64,000 bases of DNA from Cheilinus undulatus (Eukaryota > Chordata > Actinopteri > Labriformes > Labridae): contig NC_054867.1 in NCBI RefSeq assembly GCF_018320785.1, forward strand, positions 37,327,855 through 37,391,854. Direction: 5' to 3'. A model generated the notes under the pieces. It did not search any database, was not told the origin of the DNA, and was given only the letters and a program-made list of their open reading frames with translations. The position numbers and the translations under genes were made by a program. Of this stretch, positions 44,276 to 56,190 are shown piece by piece (positions within the stretch are counted from its first letter, which is position 1; the number at the start of each line of letters is the position of its first letter).

Positions 44276-45210
44276 CCCCACCTTGCATCTTCATCCAGCA
44301 CACAATGAAATCAGTGTGTTCTAAAATCCATGATGCCATACTAAATGTTACAGTCAAGACCAAACCACTGCAGCCTCTTCCTGTGGGAACGTGCATTAAA
44401 TAGCCACAGTGGGTGGACTTGCATTTAATCCCATAATAACCAGCAGCACTCCCTCTTATAACATCCCACACTGTCCATTAATCAATACAGTAATAGTGCT
44501 GACTGGCTATTCAGTCATGGAGAGCTATAACAGGAAAGATGACCCTGCCTGTACGTATGGCTCCTTGCTAAAATAAGATCTCTCCTTGAAGTGTGTCTCA
44601 GACTGCTAATGAGCGCTCCTTCAGCTATTCCAGTGTCATGGACACTGAGGCGGATCGCCTTTACAGCCGGCCATCACTACTGTGCATCCTCCTCTCCTTT
44701 ATTCTTCTGCCTTCATTTCTTCCATCCTTTACTCTGACTGGGCTTTGTTCTGTCTGAAGGCATTCTTGTTTGGCCGTCTGCCCGAGCTGCCATTAGGATG
44801 TTTTCAGCATTTTCTGGGCATCCCACACACACATTTTCTTTCTTTTCCTCTGCTCAGTGGAATCTTTCTGGTGTTTTTGTCACAGATGGGAGCTGCCTAC
44901 AGAACAGACATGGGCCATATGATACTGGATATCAAAAAATCCTGTTTTAGATAATTGTTCCCAAGACTGCAAAGAGCCAGTAAGCATGTGTATGAGAGTG
45001 GGAGAAACTGCTGAAAGCACAGATTTCCCAATGAATGCTCTGTTGCTCTGTCTGAGATGCTCCACAGAGATACAGTTAAGCTGAGCTTTCTCACATGCTT
45101 GGGAAAACAAAAAAGCTTGATAGCAATGTTTATGTGGAGGATTGTGATAAAAAGTTTCCCCTTTTTCCAATATCTTGTGTAGACTTATTTGTTTTTCTAG
45201 TCTTCTAGAT

Positions 45211-46044
45211 TAGGGGATCTCAACCTTTTCAGCCAGCAACCCCCAAAACAAAGGTGTCAGAGACCGGGGACCTGAATCATGACCACTCTTATCAAAGAAA
45301 CAGTTATCTTTTATCTCATCTTAAAAATGTTAATCTTTTTGTTTAAAATAGAATTCAAATACATTAAAAATAGCTAAAATTGGTTAATAATGGCAAAAAT
45401 GCTGGTAAAGATGGTGAAATTGGTGTTTTCAAGTAGCATAAATGGGTTAGAAGTGCCAAAAATAGGATAAAAGTGGCAAAAAAAATAACCAAAAATGGGT
45501 TAAAGTGCCAAAAACGGGCATATTAAGTTGTAAAAGGGGATTTAAAAAGTGGCTGAAATTGTTAAAGTATCAAAAATAGGTTGAAATTTGGTGAAATAGG
45601 ATGAAACAAATGATATAAACTAGCATAAAAGGATTAACTGGGGCAGAAAAAGGCAGAAACAGGTTAAACTGGCAAAAATGGGCATATTAAATAATGAAAT
45701 GTGCGTAAAATGTGATAAAGAGGGGTTAATAGTGGCAATAATGGGTCAACGGAGCCAACAATAGGCAAAGAGAGCAATATTTATTTTAGGAGTGGCAAAA
45801 CAGGCAGAAAAAGAGTGGTGGCTAGGGTTTAAAACTGACAAAAAAATGGGTTTTAAGTGGCAAAAATGCGTTCAAGTTGGCAAAATTGGTGAGAAAAAAG
45901 TGATGACAAATCTGTCAAAATTGGTATAAAGTGGCAACACTGTAAATTTAAAAATATTCCTGTTCTTTAAGGCATCTGGAGACCCCCTCCCACAGTGTCT
46001 CGCAACCCCTAATGGGGAATCGACCCTAATGCTGAGAACCACTG
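45211..46044. mobile_element. hAT-type element with 8-bp duplication and internal minisatellite
   Basis: Flanked by TTCTAGAT at 45203-45210 and 46045-46052. The ends are TAGGGGATCTCAACC and (inverted) CAGTGGTTCTCAGC. Inside, CACTCTTATCAAAGAAACAG is followed by a degenerate array of GGCAAAAATGGGTTAAAAGT-like units. The array and the preceding segment match the elements at about 6.7-7.6 kb and 40.2-41.6 kb. There is no transposase. Confidence 0.8.
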
Positions 46045-48533
46045 TTCTAGATAACCACACTGAACACTGAGTGCTGTTCTAACAGCATTAGACTAAAAGC
46101 TATCTGGTTGACTATTACAAAGTTTTTCAGTCATTCATGGTTCCTGGATGCAGACTTTGTTAATGACCAGCAGACTGACATTGTTTGTTTTAAGTGAAAC
46201 GTTTGAAAAAACTCAAACTTTATAAAGGTTACCACAGGGCTGTTAACTGTGAGCTTTAGTAGCTGTACCTAATAAATTGGCACTTCCTTTGCTTGTTTTT
46301 AATACCACATGAGGGCAGCAGGGAGCAGAGAGTGATTAACACTAGGAACGGATCATAATGCCAGCAAGTTCACATGAGAGGATTTAGTCTCATCTTTTAC
46401 ATAAGCTGATGTGTGAAGACAGTGATACACCCATGATAGTGCTCAGAGACTCTCATTCCAGGTCAGTTTAAATCCTCCTCTTTGTTCAAGTTTTTATGTT
46501 CCTCCTGCTCAAAGCCATCATCAAGTCCGCAACAGTCAAATAAAGGCCTTCTGTATGGAAAGAAAAAAAACATTAAAACTGAGCTTACTATTTTTTTTAA
46601 TCTTTGGAGTTATAATTGAGATAAATATTCAACTTGTTATGTTACAGGGTTTAATAAGTATAACACAACCATGTATATCTTTAATATGCACCACAATGAA
46701 GTGAGCGAGATCACGACCGTTGAAAGTAGTTGGTGCACGAGCTTACAAGCAGGCAGTCTGAAGAAGCTATCTTTCAGCTTTTAGGTTTTTGACACATTTA
46801 GACTCTTTTAACTCCGGTATTTCCTTACCAGAATCTTACTCAAATCGCAATGTACAAAAAGTATGCGTGAGTCAGTAATTTGCGGACTGGCATGACGTTT
46901 TTGTGATAAGAAAACCCGGAGAAGTGAGCAACAAATGGCTAATGCTAGCAGTGAGGATGCTAGTTGCTAACTTGTTTTAACCTCCTTGATAAATGCGGTC
47001 TGGATTCTTTTTTACAGTCTATGGGTATGAAGTGGACGACAGAGAAAACTGGGTTAAAGAAGGGTGTCTGAACAAGCTATATTTGTAAGGTAAGTTGAGC
47101 TTAAATAAGCTATTTCTGTTATATGCCCTGTGCCTTAAGCAAAGGTTTGCTTTAGCTAATATGTAGCTGCTAGCAATTTGGAGCTGCTAAATGGAGTCTG
47201 ATATGTTAAAAGCATTTATCTCACTTAAAGCCAGATTAAAACTGTACGGATACTTTTATGGCTACTTTGATTTGGCTCTTGGTTGTTTTTTTGTTTGGAG
47301 GTTTTGCATGCATTTGTAGTTTTCATGGTTTTTGTTTTACATTCACTACCATGCATTTGTAGTGTAAACTACAATAAATGTATCTCGGTTTTCTGTGGCA
47401 ATAATATGAACCTCTTAAGGCTATTATAGGTGACTGGTTGTCTTGTCAAAAACATTAGTTGGAAAAACTCCAGCTTTATTTATCTCCTCCAATCACTCCT
47501 GGGCATACACCTTTACTAGACCAGAGGGGTACTTTTATAGAAAAAAGCACTTTGCAACTTTAAGGAAAGTTTTAAATCTTATCAAAAGTAGATCACAATT
47601 GTTCTTGCATCCAAGCAAAATGTTAATGGGCAGAAAAAAGGAAAGAAGTCTGCACATTTTTCAGCTTATGCAGTCCTGGTCAAATTGCATCTAGGTTTGA
47701 AAAAATCCCCCAGGATTTGAAAAATGTGTGGATCCATTTTCCCTAAATATAGCTTAATCACAAACATGGTTTTTCATCTTAATCAACCAAGGTTACATGT
47801 AGTGACAGCAAGGACAAATCTTGCATCAGAATTAACAAGTTCATCTTCTTACATTGTTGGTGTGCAACAGCTATGTGTGGGGTTTATTGTGTGCAACAGT
47901 TGAGGTGTCACAGTGACAGCTGCAGTCAGATTGACTCAGAGAAACAGAAATCAGCACGTCAAAACAGCAGCTGTCAGTGAGACGGGTATGACTTTTAGTT
48001 TCAGCTACCTTTAAGAGGGAAAAAAATGTTGGTTTTGGGAATGAAAAAAGTCACATTTGATGGGCCTTGATGAAGCAATTTTCCTGATTATGTCTCTGTG
48101 AACATTGCTCTGTCACAGCACGTCCATTTCTCTTACTCTCCCTTTCCAGAAGAGCTAAAGGTCTGTAATAAAGTTTCCTGGGTCACTGTGCACATTTCAG
48201 CTCCTTTTGTCTCCCGGATTCATTCCAGATCGCTGCCACCAGACTTCAGATGTCAGGGCTTTTAAGCTAGGAGTACAAAAGAACCCCTTTAGATATGTGT
48301 AGCTTTTTAACTTCCAGATTGTACCTTTTTTTTATATTGCTCTGATCTACAAGCACCTGCAGCAAAGAGTGGCCACAGAAAGACACAGTTTGGAGCGTGT
48401 GAACTCCACAGATAAAACAGTGTGCTGTCTTTTCACCCTCTCTCTCTTTCTCCTTCGCTCTCTATTCAATTGCCTCCAAGTATCTTGACAACCTTGCCTG
48501 GTATTTTGGCAGCAGTCCCTTGAGTGTTGATGT

Positions 48534-48569
48534 CAGCTGAGAGAGAGGAGGGAGGGAGGTGGAGGGACT

Positions 48570-48604
<35 letters not shown>

Positions 48605-48960
48605 GGGATGGGATGGGGGTAGGAGTGAGCGGGCTATTCAAGGCACTTGTCCTCTGTCTCCCTCTGAGCTTAGAGGAGGGGGGAGGCGCACATGCATTGA
48701 GAGAAACACACTCACTCTCACACACACATAGTGGCGACCACATTTTCACAGCCTGCTCTTCAGACTGACAGCAGCAAACGGAGTTGAGCACCAGCACGAT
48801 TAAGCAAGGGAGGAAGAGAGGATTGGGAGTGAGGTAGAAGAGAGGACAGGACAGAAGGAAGCGCAGGATTTTCCCTTTTTACCCTCTTTTAGCTCTTCTG
48901 GGAGCCATAAAAGGAATCTTTCCCCCTGAACTTGTTCTGCTTCAGGACCTGCACCCTGCT
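48534..48960 (+). promoter_or_regulatory. itga7-like promoter and 5' leader
   Basis: An E-box CAGCTG (48534-48539), a GA-rich tract (48541-48606) and a perfect CArG box CCATAAAAGG (48905-48914) precede the ATG at 48961. The CArG box could bind SRF; its TAAAA core could also act as a TATA-like element, which would put the start near 48937. Motifs are seen; use is inferred. Confidence 0.4.
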
Positions 48961-49178
48961 ATGGCAGCCCTAACGGGATATGGGAACACTGTCTCCCTCT
49001 CATCTCGCTCCTCTCATCCTTGGACTACCCTCCTCTGGGCTCTGTCGACCCTCCTTATCCATGTGCAGGGCTTTAACCTGGATACGATTCACACGCTGCA
49101 TAAGTTGGGAGACAAGGGCACGTTTTTTGGTTTCTCACTCGCACTTCACCAGCAGCTAACCCCCAAACCTCAGAGCTG
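48961..49178 (+). CDS. itga7: Integrin alpha-7-like, first coding exon (gene continues beyond window)
   Basis: Encodes 72 residues plus two bases of a Trp codon, ending AGCTG before GTGAGTGG (phase 2). A signal peptide (about 1-37, with hydrophobic TTLLWALSTLLIHV) is followed by the mature start FNLDT, characteristic of the laminin-binding alpha-3/6/7 integrins. KLGDKGTFFGFSLALHQQL is the first strand of the beta-propeller. The end TPKPQSW fits alpha-7 best among the three as I remember them (alpha-7 has RPQSWLLVGAP). Alpha-7 pairs with beta-1 as a laminin receptor at muscle and nerve cell surfaces. No second exon (expected to begin with an LLVGAP-type segment) was found up to 64000, so intron 1 exceeds 14.8 kb, or the exon was missed. 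Alpha-6 and alpha-3 remain possible. Confidence 0.75.
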
Positions 49179-51891
49179 GTGAGTGGCTGAATGGCGCACT
49201 GAGCTTGCCCTCAGTGTCCTGTGTGTGTCTGACTTTTTGTTGCAGCTTACATTCTTGAAGTGTGGCACTTGCTCCTGTATTAAAAAATCTATAGGTTCAG
49301 GAATTTTAATCCTAAGGGTTGTCTAAAGCTTAGACTTGAGTCAGCATTTCTGTGCTTTACCAGTCCTTGCATTTGCTTAATCATTGCTTCTCCCATAACT
49401 CTGATCGGAGCAGGGTGCAGGAGGGTTTAGCATGTTTATGTGCAGCAAGAGCGGGCTGAACTCTGAGTTGCTAGAGGATGATTTACAGTAAGTGGAGAGT
49501 GGATGAGAGCAGCTTTGCTGAATCAGCTGGCAGTGATTTCTGAGGGGAAGAGAAAAAGGACTTTTAAGTGATTTTTCTCCCGTGACTGGCACTTCATATA
49601 GGTGGAGTGGAGATGCTTTAGTGTGTATAGCAGAATGATGTTGTCAATGTTAGTTTTTCTCAAAGAAATGTCTGGAGTACCACAGGGAACTTAAAGAGTC
49701 TCACAATAGTTTGTTTTTGCACATTTCAATAAGCAAGAAAATATTTTTCACTTGTTTTTCTGGACATCTTGAAACATTTTATTCTTATAACTAATATCTT
49801 AGAGTAAAAATCCTATGAGATAGATACCAAGAGGATAGATTTTATCCTGAGTCTGTGGGTTAATTTATTTCAGTCAAGGTCAAAAAATTGGCCACTATCC
49901 TCTCTATTTTGATCACTTTAGTTCTTTTTCTGCTGTTTACGACCAGCTGTTATTATGCGTCTTTTACTGTGACTAGAACACTCTAAAGCCAGGCTTTCAC
50001 TGTCCAGAAGCCATGAATAAATGATAACAACAGGTCAGATTGTAAATCATTGCCAATAACTTTAATTTTATGGCAGCTAATGAAAGGCTACTTCTTCTGA
50101 ACCCTTTATTCAATTAGATTTCCAAACAGTTTTAATATAGCTATGAGTTTTTTTTTTACCTATGCCCAGAGGTCTGTCACTTATTTTCCAATACAAATCA
50201 ATGAATAATTTTCTTAAATGATGGGGAAAATTTCCACAGGGAGTAACAGAATGCACAGAAATATAAACTGTACAATGACCAAAGGAAACACTTAGCTTTT
50301 GTATTTGCCTGAAGCATTAGTAGTACTACTTTGAAATAATTTTAGTGTACGTCGAATTTCCTAATTCATTCACAGGTACAGAAATAATGTTAACAAAACT
50401 ATTCACAGTTTTGAAATCACATCTATTTGTCATGCAAAAATGGGCCATGAATGCATAGTATGCTACATTTAATAACCATCTTTTTTTGCATGTTGTATAG
50501 GTCATGGAGCTACTTTAAGTGCACCATACTTAAAGAAAATTTTTGTTCATCTCTGACCTCAAGCCATATTTGAGTGTCAGTCCTTCAATCTGAAATCTAG
50601 CTGAAAAAAAAGAGGAGAGTTAAAACAGCGTTCCTCCCCTTTACAAGCCAGTGGGTTGAAATATAAAGCTGTATAAAACATAAATAAAGGAATTAGTTTA
50701 CTACAGGTTCCTGTTTTGGAGCTCCATATTTAACTTTTGGCTCCTCAGTTTACTCGCTCTGGAGTCGTCCTGTCGCTGGGTTAGACCGGTGACATCAGTG
50801 TCACAGACATATAGACGGTCAGACAGGGACTTGTGTCACCCCTCTGAAACCTGCTCTCTGTCCAGCAACGTTCCTGGAACTGATTTTAGTAACTGACTAA
50901 GGGCTATAGGTATGTGAGGAACGTATGCATTTTACTGTAGCCAGTTTCTAACTGCAAACAGAGCAAAGACTCCTGAGAAAATGCCCATAATGCACCATTG
51001 GAGTTAGTGCCAGGAGAAGGGAGTCAATAAACTCAGCTGATGTGCTGATGTGATGCATCTACTGGAAGAGAGCAAGATGAATAATGTGGTTGCCGGTACA
51101 CTATGACATCACACCTACTGTATGCTAAGATGACTTTATGATTATTTCATCCCTGTTGAACAGCCAGTATTTTTGTAATGACTTTTGATTATTATAGTCA
51201 GGATTTTAGAAATGTAGTCATGAGTCTGTCAAGCATAAATATTTTGTTATTTCAGTCAACTTTTTCACTTCATTTAGCCTATCTAATTCAGTCTTCACAC
51301 ATGCAGGCTGTATCCCATGAAAGCTATTTATTTCAAGCATGTCACCTTTTCTGAAGCTAGTACAAAATTATCATGTTTTATGAATCTTTTAGATTTTGAT
51401 ACACTTTGAGAAAGTTAAGCATAAGAGATGGGCCAGAATAGCAAATTCAGAAGCCTTACAGCTAAGCTTTAATGAAAAGGTCTTTTAGAAGCTGTATATA
51501 TTTGACAAAAGCTTTCGATGCATATGACAAAGCCATATTGAGATCATCTGCAAAATCCAATATCACCATCCCAAGTTACTACTTTTTTTTACGTCATTTC
51601 TCAAACTGCTTTTTTACCACCAAAAAATGTTAAAAAGTACCTCTTGTTTACCATCAGAAATGGCAAACAGTAGCAGAAAATCCCTTTCAAAATGAAAAAA
51701 GGAATCTGCAATCACTGAAGGGCCCTTGCACCCTGGTGCATGTCGTGGTGACGCTGCAACCGTGAGTGTGTAGCAACTGCTGGGTGTTGGCAGCTTATTC
51801 AGTGTGCTGCAGCACATGAAGATCCTCCCAGAACTGTCGTCTAATGTAAACTAATAAGCACATTGCGCTTGTATATGAGGTGCTGCTCATC

Positions 51892-52016
51892 AACAGTAGG
51901 TGGCGTTATGACAAAGGAAGATGCTAAAATATGGAACTGAAATTTCTTTGAAAATTCAAAGAAGATGGGACTTTTTATGTGCAGCGTGTTACTGGCTTCT
52001 TACAGTAGGTGGCGCC
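51892..52016 (+). promoter_or_regulatory. Pair of CTCF-like motifs
   Basis: AACAGTAGGTGGCGTT (51892-51907) and TACAGTAGGTGGCGCC (52001-52016) share ACAGTAGGTGGCG in the same orientation. The second differs from the CTCF core pattern at one position. They may instead be part of an unrecognised repeat. Confidence 0.3.
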
Positions 52017-52164
52017 AAAGCAACCCCTGTAAATAAACATTTAAATGTGTTGAGGCACAGACCATGATTGTGTCGTAAATTTAAAACAAATCAGACGATT
52101 AAAATGAGAATCAATATATGAGTTAATAATTAATAAGAGAAAAGTAACAACAGGTTAAGATTAG

Positions 52165-52650
52165 GGATGTCAAGATTAATGGAGTTAATTACGATAAATT
52201 AAGGTTCACAATTAGTGCACTAATTTTTAAAAATCATGATTAATCGCATGTTTCGTTGTATCCTTCTGCATAATTTGGTTGAAGGTGCAGCAGTATCTCC
52301 CTGATGCTCCAGAGTTGTAAAATAAGTCCACCATTGCTACTTAATGGCTCATTTAACTTTAAAAAACTCCCAGGCAGCTCAGTGGACAAGTCAAAAGCCG
52401 CCATCTCATATTTCATTTTCGATCCGTTCCTTTTTTGGGGTTAAGTTCATGTTAAACTCTTGATTCTACCCCAAAAAGCAGGTCTGCATCCAAACAGGAA
52501 GTCAGTTACCCCTAATTTAAGACTGTAGAAAAATCCAACATGAAAAAAATTTTAAATGCAATTTAGGTGAATTTTAAGATAGGATAAAAAGGGTGTGATT
52601 AAGCGCAAGTCACTACAGAAATGTAGCAATTGATTTCGATTAACAATTAG
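52165..52650 (+). repeat. Dispersed repeat, copy 2 of 2
   Basis: Begins GGGATGTCAAGATTAATGGA and contains AAAAACTCCCAGGCAGCTCA followed by GTGGACAAGTC, GTAGAAAAATCCAA and TGATTTCGATTAAC, colinear with 8480-8830. The more complete left end here suggests a non-autonomous DNA transposon. Confidence 0.5.
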
Positions 52651-54815
52651 GCCCCCACCCTACAGTGAAAACGCACGTTTTTGAGAACTTCCGATCTCCA
52701 TCTTGTCTAGCATGGCCATAAAAATTCCAGTTAAACAGATAAAATCCCTCAGACTAGTTTGTTAAAATCTGTAACCTGTCCATTGGAAAAAATGCCAAAA
52801 TTTGATGAAAAATGTTTTTAGTGGCCTTACTGTGTGTGAGGATGGTAACAAGAGACTGTTTTTTCATCTAGTCATGATACATATGTACTCTGATTTTCCC
52901 AACTGTAGCTCATACCCCGTCCCTATCTCATTTAAATTTTCAAATTTCCACTGAGGGAAAATTTTCTGGAAGTTTGGTGTTTTAGAATATGTAAAAGCCC
53001 CCAAATTAGTGATTCATCTGAAAGAATAACACCTAAAGATACAATTGGGTCCTTGCTCTGAGGTTGGTGCTAATGTTAATGTGCTAATGTTTAATCTGCC
53101 ATAGAAATAGTTAAGGATATAATCTTTTGATTAACTGATAACTGCAGCCATATAGAATTTATTCTTTCTGCTTTTTTTTAGCTCAACATTTTTTGGAAAA
53201 AAAAGGCAGAGGACGTGAACTGAAGTTGAGAAGCCAGCGTAGGCCAGTAGTACAGCTGGGGGAACTTCATCAGTAAATTTCATCTTTACTTTGGACTCTG
53301 GGAGTTTGAAACATATTGCAGATATTAGAGAGAGAGAGAGAAATGCATTATTCAGATAGCAATACAGCAATTATCCCTCCTGTCTGAATAATACATTTCC
53401 ATTAGCTTCATGCTGGTTCCCTCTGTGTGTTATTGCTCATCAGATTTGGAAGTTCAGTCTTCAAGGTGATCCCATTTTCGTGTCTGTTCTCTGTGTACCT
53501 GCTTGAAACATTACCCCTCCATCTTACTGTAATTAGATTCTGTTGACTCATTTTCTCTTTATATGATGGAGGTTTGGGTTACTGTTCCCTCTGGTCATAC
53601 TGTGTTGTGTTCATTATGCGTTATGGCACCAGTTTGAATGGGGAAAATGATATTACCGCTTTGATGCTTTGTTCTGTGCTTACTCATGTCTGTATCATAC
53701 AACCAGTAACGTTAAAGTGCTAATATAAATCAGCTTAGTCATACTGTCACACTTGTCAGATTTCTTCTTCTTTGGTTTTGTCATTGGAGGCAGAGATGTT
53801 TTGAATCTGTCTTCAAAGGCTGGGCTGTAATTTTTGGGGCAAAGACAGTCAGCATCAGATAATTGTCTTTTTGTTCAGCTTTACAGTGTCTCTTCAGTGC
53901 AGGCTTATGGCTCTCCCAAAGCGCTCCTTTTTAGCGTTACATCAAAAGCCAAGGCAAGGTCATCCCATGTGACTCCATGATGTCATACTGACCAATGCAT
54001 TGAAGCAAGATCTTTTTCAGTGGCATGTTTGGAGGAAGTAGAAGTATTCTGGACCTGATTTGAACTAGGGGCTTGATTCCTCCTTTCAATCTTTTTATTT
54101 TTTTATCTTTATTATTATTTTTTAATGTCTTGGTTTTTGGGGATTGTTGACCTGAAACCCAGGCACACAGCTGAACTTAGGGGGCTTCTCCTGCTGCTGC
54201 TAATGCTAGACACAGGATGAGATGAGAGGGTATTTTAGTTTGAGTTATGTGTGTGTCTGCTATTTATACACCTATGAGAAGTGCTTCCGCTAATAGTTCA
54301 CTGCCTGGTGAAGACAGGAAGCTCCCAGAGCCTAATCCCACCACGACCAACCTGCCTGAACTCTGCTACTCAATGGTTAATATCTTACCAGATGATTTCT
54401 GCCAATTGTAGGCTATTTCTTGTAAATGAGAATCACTTTTAAGATACAGGAATATTACATCAAGTTTTACTGTCCCATAAACCATAAGTAATAGTGAGGA
54501 ACTAATTTAATTTTTAGACTTTAATTTCTACTGCAAGGCTAAAACAGCATCAGGATCTGTTGATAAACTATGTCAAATTGTTTATCTCAATGTGGCTAAC
54601 TTAGCACTGCTAGCCTTCTGTCTTCCTTGTAGAGTACTGTCCACATGCCTATGCTGGTTTTGAATTAATTCACTCAGGGGGCTATAGTTGACCAGTTTAC
54701 CCATCACAGCATCTGCCCAACGTTAAACTCCTTTTTTAGATCATAACACTGCCAAACTGTCCCACTGTATTACATGCAATTTATCCACTGACTTGTTTAC
54801 GTGGGGTTAGGGTGT

Positions 54816-56190
54816 TTTCACACCTGATGTCTGGACCAAGGTCTGGACCAAGGTTTGTGTTTTTGTAACATGTCTATATTTGGTTTTGGTTTCACTCCGT
54901 AAGTTTTGCAAATGGACTAAGGCCTGCCACACACTACAGGATTTTAAGCCCGAGGCAAGAGAGGAGCCTCGTTGCAAATGACTGTTTGTCTGAGTTGTCT
55001 GCATGTGTGGTGTCAACACGATTGTTTTACTGCTCCAAATTGAGTTGTAGCCACCAAAATCCCGAATTGTAAATATCAAACATATTTGATATTTATGGTT
55101 CTAGGTCATAGTGCCGCTGACGGAGTACCCACAACAACCAATGAGAGCGAGCAAGACCGGGTAGCATCACAGCCAGGTCATACGTACTTTCACCACTCAC
55201 CATTATGAACACAACTTGAACTTAATTTCAGCCATGATTTCATCCCGAGTCTTTCCCTTGTATTATTATTCTTGCTTCACCTGTAATGCATGCTAGGGCA
55301 GCCTGTTGTGGAGAGGCAGCAAGACGGTATCGACAGACATCGGTGTTTATTTATTTATTTATGAAGTCACGTGATCACGTAAGGTCGTAGGCAGGTCGGC
55401 AGGTGTGTGATCTCCAGTGATCTGACAGTCTGGCTGAGTCGTCTAGTGTGTGCGTTAAGAAGATTAAAGATGAAAAATCTTCGGAAATTGTCCTGAAGTC
55501 TGTGGTCTCCCACAGTTTAAAAATCGTTCCAGATTTAAAAAATTGTCTAGTGTGTGGCCGGCCTAACAGAATGTACTTGACAAATCTACTTCATGTTGTC
55601 ATTTGCTACATGGTTAGGTGTCTGTATAGTTTCCATGGATTGGTTAGTTGGCCAGCAGGCGTCTGACATCAGCACGTTGAATAATATGCATAGCATGTAT
55701 GTAGAAAAAAATGAAGGAAATAGTCATTTCCACCATCATATACCTGTTGATTTATTACTACCAAATACGCGAACTTGAAGAACAGTACATCAGGCTAAGC
55801 AGAGTTCGCTTTATGTGCTTCCTCATCAAATGACAGCTTTATCATCATAGACAGAAAAGAAGAAGACAGTATGCGAGCCATGGCAATGCGGACTAGTTTT
55901 TTTTCCCAATTTGACCCTGACAACGTCGTCTAAGCCCCTCCCCCAAAATGTGCTTCTGCAGCTCATTTTGTTTTGATATGGGACTTTGTGTTTTTTGGAT
56001 CTCCTGCTGTAATTTCCTGTCATTGATCCAATGGTGCACACCTTTCAAAATAATGCTCTCACACTGGGCATGAACTGGACCATGGTTCAGTTTGGTCCAG
56101 ACTGAGATCGCCCCTTTTGGTTGTTTTAAAGTCCGGCTTTTTGGTCCTGATCATGATCCAGGGGAGGTTTCACACCTATTATTTAAGTCT
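54816..56190. mobile_element. Outer repeat with GTTTTCACACC-type ends, host of a nested MITE
   Basis: The left edge GTGTTTTCACACCTGATG then TCTGGACCAAGG, and a right part with TTGGTCCAGACTG and GGTTTCACACCTATTA, are typical ends of a dispersed fish DNA transposon. The interior is split by the MITE at 54921-55563. Edges are approximate. Confidence 0.4.
54921..55563. mobile_element. PIF/Harbinger-like MITE (TAA-flanked)
   Basis: Inverted ends are GGCCTGCCACACACTA and (inverted) GGCCGGCCACACACTA, each flanked by TAA (54918-54920 and 55564-55566), as expected for a 3-bp TWA duplication. It is 643 bp with no transposase. Confidence 0.7.

Larger units (their letters stand above)
42966..48500. other. 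Intergenic region between the shisa pair and the integrin gene
   Basis: 5.5 kb with no supported gene. It contains a SINE (43400-43575), a decayed SINE-tail fragment at about 42985-43060 (minus), a hAT-like end at 44195-44275 and a complete hAT-type element (45211-46044). Short ORFs (for example 44682-44954) show no recognisable motif. Confidence 0.55.

Noticed and set aside
44682-44954. 90-codon ORF with hydrophobic stretches
   Set aside because: No start context, splice signals or family similarity; it lies in intergenic repeat-rich DNA.
48462-48797. 111-codon minus-strand ORF
   Set aside because: It comes from the GA-rich tract (Ser/Leu/Pro-rich translation) in the integrin promoter region.
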